A stretch of 47,805 nucleotides of DNA from Nocardia cyriacigeorgica (lineage in GTDB: Bacteria; Actinomycetota; Actinomycetes; Mycobacteriales; Mycobacteriaceae). This document shows, piece by piece, positions 41,666 through 47,805 of this stretch. Below the pieces are notes generated by a model. The model made no database searches and was not told where the DNA came from. It worked only from the letters and a program-made list of their open reading frames with translations. Each line of letters opens with the position of its first letter. Position 1 is the first letter of the stretch. The stretch spans positions 1-47,805 of the forward strand of contig NZ_JAAGVC010000044.1 of the NCBI RefSeq assembly GCF_010858045.1. The letters are read 5' to 3'. Both the position numbers and the translations under genes were made by a program.

Positions 41666-44600
41666 GTGACTTCCGCGCCAGACGACCTACGCACGACCAC
41701 CGAGCTATCCGCGAGCAGACCCGCTGCGCCGGTACCGCATCGGGGGCGCGGCCGGTTGGCCGAGGTTCCGCATTACGCCGGGCTGGTGCTCGGTGTGTTC
41801 GCGGTGGCATGTCTGCTGTGGAGCCTGTCGCCCGCGCTGCGCTATCTGACCCACGCGCCCCGCCACTACATCGACGACTACTACTTCGACGCTCCCGACA
41901 CCAGCCTGGTGTGGGCACTGGTGGTGGGTCTGCTCGCGGCGGCGACGGCCGGACGAAAACGCATCGCCTGGTGGTTGCTCGTCATCTACCTGGTGACGTG
42001 GGTGCTCGACAACGTCGTCGCCTTCCTCACCGACCGCGATGTGAACGCCCTGGTCGCGGCCGTGGTGCACGTGGCGGTGATCGGTGTGCTCATCGCCGCC
42101 TGGCCCGAGTTCTACACCCGGGTGCGCCGCGGTGCCGGCCGCAAAGCGCTGCTCGCGCTGATGGGTGGGGCCGCTCTCGGCTGCCTGCTCGGCTGGGGCC
42201 TGGTGGAGATGTTCCCCGGCTCGCTGCCCGCGGGGGCGCAACGCCCGCTGTGGGCGGTGTACCGGGTGACCGGCGCGATCCTGGTGGAGAACGAGCAGTT
42301 CGACGGCTCGCCGCATCATTTCGTGAATTTCCTGCTCGGCCTGTTCGGCGCGGTCGCCCTGCTCAGTGCCTTCATCGTGCTGCTGCGCTCCCAGCGCGCC
42401 GACAACGCCATGACCGGGCTCGACGAATCCGCGCTGCGCGGACTGCTGGCCCGCTCCGACGTGGAGGATTCGCTCGGCTATTTCGCCACTCGCCGCGACA
42501 AGGCCGTGGTGTTCGCGCCGAGCGGCAAGGCCGCCATCACCTACCGGGTCGAGCTCGGTGTCTGCCTGGCCAGCGGTGACCCGATCGGCCTCAAAGAGGC
42601 GTGGCCGCAGGCGATCGATGCCTGGCTGCGCTTGGCCGACCAGTTCGGCTGGGCGCCCGCGGTGATGGGCGCCAGCGAACTCGGAGCGACCGCCTACCGC
42701 AGAGCCGGGCTGTCGGTGCTGCGCCTCGGCGACGAGGCCGTGCTCGACACCAGGAACTTCTCCCTGGCCGGCGCCGAGATGAAGCCGGTCCGCCAAGCCG
42801 TCAACCGATTGCGCCGCCAAGGCATGTGGGTGCGGATCCGGCGCCACTCGGATATCCCCGCCGATGAGTTCGCCCAGATCGTGGCGCGGGCCGAGGCCTG
42901 GCGCGATACCGAGAACGAGCGCGGTTTCTCGATGGCGCTCGGCCGGCTCGGCGACCCACTCGATGGCGACTGCCTGCTGGTGGAGGCCGTCGACTCCGAC
43001 GACCGCGTACTCGCCATGCTGTCGATGGTCCCGTGGGGCCGCACCGGAGTATCGCTGGAGTTGATGCGCCGCGACCCGCTCGGACCCAACGGCGTGATGG
43101 AGTTGATGATCTCCCAGCTCGCGCTCACCTCCGACCAGTACGGCATCACCAAGATCTCGCTGAACTTCGCGGTGTTCCGTTCGGTATTCGAGGAAGGCGG
43201 ACGCATCGGTGCCGGGCCGATCCTGCGGGCCTGGCGCGGGGTGCTGCTGTTCTTCTCCCGGTGGTGGCAGCTCGAAGCGCTATACCGGTCGAATGTGAAA
43301 TATCAGCCGATCTGGGTGCCGCGGTTCTTCCTGTTCGAGGAACGCAGGCAGCTGCCGCGGGTGGCGATGGCCAGCGGCCTTGCCGAAGGGTTCCTGCCGC
43401 GCTTCGGCGCCGAACCGGACCCGGCCACGCACACCGGACGCCACCCCGCCGTCCCGCCGACCAGCACCGGCCTGCACGCCGACGGCAGCCCGCCCGAGCC
43501 GCCCGAATCCGAGGCCGAACTCCAGCTGGCGCGCAGGCCCGAACAGGTGCGGGTGCGGATGAACAAGCTGGATCGGCTGGCCGCCACCGGCATCGACGCC
43601 TACCCCGTCGCCTATCCGCCGACCCACACCGTCGCGGCGGCGCGCCGGTCACCGCGCGGGACGACGGTGCGGGTATGCGGCAGGCTGCTGCGCATCCGCG
43701 ACTACGGCGGCGTGGTGTTCGCCGTGCTGCGCGACTGGTCCGACGACATCCAGCTGGTACTCGACCGGGAACGGCTCGGCGCCAAGCGCTGCGCCGAATT
43801 CGGCGAATTCTTCGACCTCGGCGATCTCATCGAGGTCAGCGGGCGGATCGGGCGCAGCAGGCGCGGGGAGTTGTCGCTGCTGGTCGCGGACTGGCGGATG
43901 CTGGGCAAATGCCTGCACCCGCTGCCCGACAAGTGGAAGGGCCTGGCCGATCCGGAGGCGCGGGTCCGGCAACGCTACGTCGACATGATGATCAACCCGG
44001 AGACCCGCGACGTGCTGGCCAAACGCAGTGCGGTGGTGCGGTCGCTGCGGGATTCGCTCACCGACTGGGGCTATATCGAGGTCGAGACGCCGATCCTGCA
44101 GCAGGTGCACGGCGGCGCCAACGCGACGCCGTTCCGCACCCATATCGACGCCTACGATCTGGACCTCTACCTGCGCATCGCCCCCGAGCTCTACCTCAAA
44201 CGGCTCTGCGTCGGCGGCGTGGAGAAGGTGTTCGAACTGGGTCGCACCTTCCGCAACGAGGGCGTGGATTTCAGCCACAACCCGGAATTCACCATTCTCG
44301 AGGCGTACGAGGCGCACAGCGATTACGAGCGGATGATGCACCTGTGCCGTCAGCTGATCCAGAACGCGGCCCTGGCCGCCAACGGCGCGATGGTCGCGAT
44401 GCGCCCCAAGGGCGACGGCACCTTCGAGGCAGTCGACATCTCCGGTGAATGGCCGGTCAAGACCGTGCACGGAGCCATCTCGCAGGCCATCGGCACCGAG
44501 ATCACTCCACGCACCGACGTCACGCGGCTGCGAGAGTTGTGCGACGCCAACACGATCCCGTACCAGCACGCCTGGGACGCCGGCCAGATCGTGCTGGAAA

Positions 44601-44989
44601 TGTATGAGCACCTGGTGGAAGACCGCACCGAAGAGCCCACCTTCTACATCGACTTCCCCACCTCGGTCTCCCCGCTCACCCGCAGCCACCGCCGCATCGC
44701 GGGCGTCGCCGAACGCTGGGACCTGGTGGCCTGGGGCGTCGAATTGGGCACCGCCTACAGCGAACTCACCGACCCGGTCGAACAACGACGCCGGCTCACC
44801 GAGCAGTCCATGCTCGCGGCGGGCGGCGACCCGGAGGCCATGGAACTGGACGAGGACTTCCTGCAGGCCCTCGAACACGCCATGCCACCCACCGGCGGCC
44901 TCGGCATGGGCGTCGACCGCATCGTCATGCTGATCACCGGCCGCAGCATCCGCGAGACGTTGCCGTTCCCGTTGGTCAAGCCACGCTGA
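41666..44989 (+). CDS. lysX: Bifunctional lysylphosphatidylglycerol synthetase / lysyl-tRNA synthetase LysX
   Basis: 1107 residues. The N-terminal part has about six membrane segments (30-250) and then the MprF-type aminoacyl-phosphatidylglycerol synthase domain (about 250-600, with KPVRQAVNRLRRQGMWVRI and SLELMRRDPLGPNGVMELMI). The C-terminal part is a complete lysyl-tRNA synthetase: OB fold (about 665-745) and class II core with motif 2 FRNEGVDFSHNPEFT (about 861) and motif 3 GLGMGVDRIVML (about 1078). It lysylates phosphatidylglycerol, lowering surface charge and protecting against cationic peptides. In M. tuberculosis LysX is Rv1640c, elsewhere in the genome. GTG start without a clear Shine-Dalgarno site. 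Confidence 0.96.
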   Translation: MTSAPDDLRTTTELSASRPAAPVPHRGRGRLAEVPHYAGLVLGVFAVACLLWSLSPALRYLTHAPRHYIDDYYFDAPDTSLVWALVVGLLAAATAGRKRIAWWLLVIYLVTWVLDNVVAFLTDRDVNALVAAVVHVAVIGVLIAAWPEFYTRVRRGAGRKALLALMGGAALGCLLGWGLVEMFPGSLPAGAQRPLWAVYRVTGAILVENEQFDGSPHHFVNFLLGLFGAVALLSAFIVLLRSQRADNAMTGLDESALRGLLARSDVEDSLGYFATRRDKAVVFAPSGKAAITYRVELGVCLASGDPIGLKEAWPQAIDAWLRLADQFGWAPAVMGASELGATAYRRAGLSVLRLGDEAVLDTRNFSLAGAEMKPVRQAVNRLRRQGMWVRIRRHSDIPADEFAQIVARAEAWRDTENERGFSMALGRLGDPLDGDCLLVEAVDSDDRVLAMLSMVPWGRTGVSLELMRRDPLGPNGVMELMISQLALTSDQYGITKISLNFAVFRSVFEEGGRIGAGPILRAWRGVLLFFSRWWQLEALYRSNVKYQPIWVPRFFLFEERRQLPRVAMASGLAEGFLPRFGAEPDPATHTGRHPAVPPTSTGLHADGSPPEPPESEAELQLARRPEQVRVRMNKLDRLAATGIDAYPVAYPPTHTVAAARRSPRGTTVRVCGRLLRIRDYGGVVFAVLRDWSDDIQLVLDRERLGAKRCAEFGEFFDLGDLIEVSGRIGRSRRGELSLLVADWRMLGKCLHPLPDKWKGLADPEARVRQRYVDMMINPETRDVLAKRSAVVRSLRDSLTDWGYIEVETPILQQVHGGANATPFRTHIDAYDLDLYLRIAPELYLKRLCVGGVEKVFELGRTFRNEGVDFSHNPEFTILEAYEAHSDYERMMHLCRQLIQNAALAANGAMVAMRPKGDGTFEAVDISGEWPVKTVHGAISQAIGTEITPRTDVTRLRELCDANTIPYQHAWDAGQIVLEMYEHLVEDRTEEPTFYIDFPTSVSPLTRSHRRIAGVAERWDLVAWGVELGTAYSELTDPVEQRRRLTEQSMLAAGGDPEAMELDEDFLQALEHAMPPTGGLGMGVDRIVMLITGRSIRETLPFPLVKPR

Positions 44990-45095
44990 CGCGATCGGCT
45001 CGCCGAATGTTTCGCGCGCCGAGCCCGCGGGCAATAGTGTGGAGGATCCGGCGCCAGGAGGAGGCCGCCGACACACATCGGATTGGGGATCTTCG

Positions 45096-45491
45096 TTGTA
45101 TCACCTCGACTTGCTGACCAACGCCGCCACGCTCGATCACTCGACCTGGGCGAGCCCGGACGTGTGGACCGCGGCCATGGAGCAGGAGCTGGCGAAAAGA
45201 GGCGGCAAAGGCAAGAAGGGCAAGGGCGGGCTGATCATCGGGATCATCTGCGTCGTCGCCATTCTCGCCATCGTCGTGGCGGTCGTGCTGCTCATGAAGC
45301 GCAAGAAGAACGCCCAGCCGCCGCAGGGCCAGATCCCACCGCAGGGCCAGTACCCGCAGGACCCGAACAACCCATACCCGCCGCAGGGTCAGTACCCGCA
45401 GCAGGGCCAGTACCCGCAGGACCCGAACAACCCGCCCCACGGCGGCCAGTACCCGCCGCAGGGTGGGCAGTACCCGCCGCAGAATCACTAG
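45096..45491 (+). CDS. Small membrane protein with PQGQYPQ repeats
   Basis: 131 residues from a TTG at 45096 (GGGGAT upstream). A frame from a GTG at 45039 exists, but CAATAGT at 45032-45038 looks like its -10, making the TTG more likely. N-terminus YHLDLLTNAATLDHSTW, then a Lys/Gly-rich stretch, one membrane segment (about 48-68, IIGIICVVAILAIVVAVVLL) and a C-terminal tail of PPQGQYPQ and PQDPNN repeats. The repeat resembles Pro-rich cell-wall-contact tails; function unknown. Confidence 0.7.
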   Translation: MYHLDLLTNAATLDHSTWASPDVWTAAMEQELAKRGGKGKKGKGGLIIGIICVVAILAIVVAVVLLMKRKKNAQPPQGQIPPQGQYPQDPNNPYPPQGQYPQQGQYPQDPNNPPHGGQYPPQGGQYPPQNH

Positions 45492-45503
45492 ACGGACGCG
45501 TCA

Positions 45504-45539
45504 CTCGCACCGGGCCGTAGCTCCACGGGTCGGTGCGAG
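45504..45539 (+). terminator. Hairpin terminator
   Basis: CTCGCACCG (45504-45512) and CGGTGCGAG (45531-45539), a perfect 9-bp stem with an 18-nt loop, 12 bp after the stop. The remaining 240 bp before the cutinase gene show no gene and presumably contain its promoter. Confidence 0.7.
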
Positions 45540-45780
45540 ATAGCTCCAGTAGAGGAAACCGGACAACCGATCGCGTTCGGTTGGCGGGCGTTCCGGTGTA
45601 GCCCTATTGTTATTCGCGGTGTGTGCGTCGGGGCCTCGGATGTTATCCGGGTGTGCGCACTCGACGGGTGGAATGGTGTTCACTTCGTGTGCACCGGTGC
45701 GCCATCCGACGAGTTCAGCATCATAGCGACAGCGTGTACGGGAACGCCCTGATCAGGGGCGATGGGTTGACTGGAGCAGT

Positions 45781-46683
45781 ATGCAGTTCAAGAAGGTTGC
45801 CGCGGCACTCGGCGCGTGCGTGGCGATCGCATCCGGGTTGGTTGTCGGAGGTAACGCCGTGGCAACGGCCGCACCCGGATGCCCGAGTCTGTACGTGGTG
45901 GCGATTCCCGGCACCTGGGAAACCGGCCATGACAAGAAGCCACAGCCCGGCATGCTGTCCGGCGTGACCAACGGGCTCGGCCCGGAGACGAAGGTCGACT
46001 ACGTCACCTACGCCGCCACCGCTTTCCCGTGGGAGGGCGATGTCTACGGCCAGTCCAAGCGTGAGGCCACCGACAAGGCGCGCGGGCTCGTCGGCGCGAT
46101 GGCGCAGCGGTGCGGTGCCACCAAGATCGGCCTGGTCGGCTACAGCCAGGGTGCCGACGCCGCAGGCGATCTCGCCGCGGAGATCGGCACCGGCGTCGGC
46201 GTCGTCCCGCCGAGCCGGATCGCCGGCGTCGGCCTGATCTCGGATCCGCGGCGTTCGCCGAACGATATCCAGGTCGGCCCGCACGCGGGTGGTGCCGGTG
46301 GCGGTGGGCCGCGGGTCGGCGGCTTCGGCTGGATCCACGACCGAGTGCGCACCATCTGCGCCGTCGACGACCTCTACTGCGCGACAGCCTCGGACGATTT
46401 CGTCACCCGCTTCGCCGGATTCCTTGCGCAGAGCTCGGACGCCAATCCCGCGAACATGTGGCGCTACCAGCTGGAAGCCGGTGCGATCATCAACGATCTG
46501 ATGGCGAACGGCGGCATCCCGACCCTGCAGGCCCAGCTCACCGAATCCGCCAACCAGCAGCGGATCAAGGAGCTGGAGGACTTCTACCAGTCGCACGCCC
46601 ACACCAGCTACGGCACCTACCAGGTGGGCGGCGGGCAGACCGCCATCTCCTGGATGCACAACTGGTTCGCGCGCATGGCGTGA
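45781..46683 (+). CDS. Secreted cutinase-family serine hydrolase
   Basis: 300 residues. Sec signal peptide (1-31, ending AVATAA). The alpha/beta-hydrolase fold has the nucleophile elbow GLVGYSQGAD (Ser near residue 122), and later VGLISDPRRSP and CAVDDLYCATASDD, the cutinase-type acid region with disulfide-forming cysteines (also CPSLYVV and RCGATK). It is longer than classical cutinases, with a C-terminal helical extension (QQRIKELEDFYQSHAHTSYG). It probably hydrolyses lipids or esters outside the cell; substrate unknown. Confidence 0.88.
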   Translation: MQFKKVAAALGACVAIASGLVVGGNAVATAAPGCPSLYVVAIPGTWETGHDKKPQPGMLSGVTNGLGPETKVDYVTYAATAFPWEGDVYGQSKREATDKARGLVGAMAQRCGATKIGLVGYSQGADAAGDLAAEIGTGVGVVPPSRIAGVGLISDPRRSPNDIQVGPHAGGAGGGGPRVGGFGWIHDRVRTICAVDDLYCATASDDFVTRFAGFLAQSSDANPANMWRYQLEAGAIINDLMANGGIPTLQAQLTESANQQRIKELEDFYQSHAHTSYGTYQVGGGQTAISWMHNWFARMA

Positions 46684-46753
46684 TCAGCGGCTCCGCCCTG
46701 CGGCCACCCACTCGGCACTGCCGGGTCGGTGGCCGCAGTCGTGTGCGCAGCCG

Positions 46754-47089
46754 CTAGCTGCTACCGAAGGAACCGGTAGCGCCGGGCAGCACCCGATGCA
46801 GGATGCGCGGTCCGGAACCGTCGGGGCCCGGGCCGCCGGGGCGGTGATCGTCCAGGTACAGGCGACGCTCACCATCGCGGTGCTCCCCGAGGTGCAGCCC
46901 CGGTCGACTCACCTCATCGGCGCTCGCCGCGACCGGGGCAGCCGCCTCGGCGACCTGGGTGGTGGCTGCGCTCGGCGCCTCGGCCGATGCGGTGGCAGCG
47001 ACCGCCGCCACCGGTACCGCGGCGAGCGCACCCGCCACCGCGACCCGAAGGCCGATCCGTCGAACAGAAGACAGTTTCGTGGAGTGCAA
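46754..47089 (-). CDS. Small secreted protein, unknown function
   Basis: 111 residues from a TTG at 47089 (AAAGGGA upstream); a TTG at 47095 and a GTG at 47134 are alternatives. A twin basic start (STKLSSVRRIGLR) and hydrophobic core (VAVAGALAAVPVAAVAATASA) form a Sec signal peptide. The mature part is Ala-rich, then Arg/Gly/Asp-rich (HLGEHRDGERRLYLDDHRPG), about 75 residues and probably disordered. I recognise no family. It is convergent with the cutinase gene. Confidence 0.6.
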   Translation of the reverse strand: MHSTKLSSVRRIGLRVAVAGALAAVPVAAVAATASAEAPSAATTQVAEAAAPVAASADEVSRPGLHLGEHRDGERRLYLDDHRPGGPGPDGSGPRILHRVLPGATGSFGSS

Positions 47090-47209
47090 CGTCAATCCCT
47101 TTCTCCCGGAACATGAACCGCGTCCGCGGTGCACGAACTCCAGGAAAGCCGCCGACGCTGGGACAGCGGTGGGACCGAGCTGGCAGTCTGCTGGGAATGG
47201 CCGTGTGGG

Positions 47210-47724
47210 TCAGGCCTTGATGTTGCGCGGCAGCAGCTCCCAGACGTGCCCGTTCTCGTTGATGGTGGCGGCGGTGCGCCGTCCGGTGCGAGAGAACAGG
47301 ATCCGGGTGATCGAGCAGTAGTCGATGGGGAACGTCAGCGGGCGGGCCAGGCCGAGAATGTCCTGGAGCAGGATATTGACCACCCCACCGTGCGCGAACG
47401 CGACCACGGTATCGGTGTGGTCGGCGCGCACCGCGATATCGGTGATCGTGTCCAGCACCCGCGACTTGAACGCGGGCTCGTCGATCACCGTCGGCAGATG
47501 ACCGGCCTTGATCCGATCGTATTCGGCCCGGAACTCCACCTTGGCGTCCTCGATCGGGATGTACGCGGGCAGGTCCCGGTCGTATTCGGCCAGCCCGTCG
47601 AGCACCTCGACCTCGAGTCCCAGCTTCGCCGCCGTCGGCCGCGCGGTCTCCAGCGCCCGGCGCTGCGGACTGCTCACCACCCGCGCGATCCGATGATGCG
47701 CCAGCGCCGCGGGCACCCGCTCGG
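47210..47724 (-). CDS. Histidine phosphatase family protein, 3' part
   Basis: The C-terminal 171 residues or so of a phosphoglycerate-mutase-like protein. Visible: ARVVSSPQRRALETARPTA (conserved Arg), a Glu in LAEYDRD, and the second catalytic His in VVAFAHGGVVN. The N-terminal RHG motif is missing, because the sequence to the right of 47724 is an exact inverted copy of 47292-47372 and not the expected upstream part of the gene. The break is likely a contig-end artefact, so the gene is probably intact in the genome. Confidence 0.85.
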
Positions 47725-47805
47725 CCTGCTCCAGGACATTCTCGGCCTGGCCCGCCCGCTGACGTTCCCCATCGACTACTGCTCGATCACCCGGATCCTG
47801 TTCTC
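47292..47805. repeat. 81-bp perfect inverted repeat at the window end
   Basis: Bases 47725-47805 are the exact reverse complement of 47292-47372, with a 352-bp loop. The right arm runs to the last base and re-encodes, on the plus strand, LQDILGLARPLTFPIDYCSI from the phosphatase gene. An assembly or library fold-back is the simplest cause. Confidence 0.97.

Overview
The window is high-GC actinobacterial DNA, most likely from a Nocardia or a close relative within the Mycobacteriales. Three things support this: the mycobacterial-type gene families (PE, PPE and EspG proteins, LysX, DUF5313, DUF6474, a cutinase), the use of GTG and TTG starts and GTGA/ATGA overlaps, and a gene order that follows the M. 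tuberculosis stretch Rv3818, Rv3834c to Rv3847 and Rv3853 as I remember it. The last 81 bases are an exact inverted copy of bases 47292-47372. This looks like a fold-back at a contig end, so the far right edge should be treated with caution.

Layout. 1-4.5 kb: the tail of an unknown gene, a metallo-beta-lactamase/Rieske fusion, and two membrane transporters. 4.6-9.6 kb: a GGDEF/EAL protein whose GGDEF motif is altered, serS, and an aldehyde dehydrogenase-family protein, followed by a 76-bp tandem repeat. 9.9-14 kb: a septum-formation-family membrane protein, a small zinc metalloprotease-fold protein, and a complete PE-PPE-EspG cassette with no ESX machinery nearby. 14-16 kb: a histidine phosphatase and pheA, translationally coupled. 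16-21.5 kb: an iron island with a near-perfect IdeR box in front of a DUF2470 gene, a CPBP-family membrane protein, a degenerate repeat array, an LCP-family cell-wall protein, and two tandem ferritins. The first ferritin has lost ferroxidase ligands; the second is an intact BfrB with an upstream IdeR-like box and a probable leaderless promoter. A 20-codon ORF behind a further IdeR-like palindrome follows. 21.6-25 kb: DUF5926, glpQ1, a DUF4328-type membrane protein and a rhodanese. 25.2 kb: a compact cluster of DnaA boxes, far from any dnaA or dnaN gene. 25.5-29 kb: sodA, a Rv3847-like gene, and a yybP-ykoY (Mn2+) riboswitch controlling a TMEM165/GDT1-family exporter. 28.9-31.4 kb: a TetR/SDR operon with an 18-bp perfect palindrome, and a second SDR. 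31.5-36.9 kb: a secreted protein with GYDR repeats, htpG, a RecB-like nuclease and DUF6474. 37-39.7 kb: a copper-type cluster (membrane protein, YcnI, CopC, CopD). 39.7-45 kb: SRPBCC, DUF5313, rraA, an S4 protein and the very long lysX. 45-47.8 kb: a PQ-repeat membrane protein, a cutinase-family secreted hydrolase, a small secreted protein and the 3' part of a histidine phosphatase.

The genes group into metal homeostasis (iron: IdeR sites, DUF2470, ferritins; manganese: riboswitch, exporter and an Mn-type SodA; copper: YcnI-CopC-CopD), envelope functions (LCP, LysX, septum formation, PE/PPE, cutinase) and housekeeping (serS, pheA, htpG, rraA). The most unusual signals are the DnaA-box cluster, the ferritin pair with its regulatory sites and possible small ORF, the dispersed intergenic repeat family, and the riboswitch expression platform.
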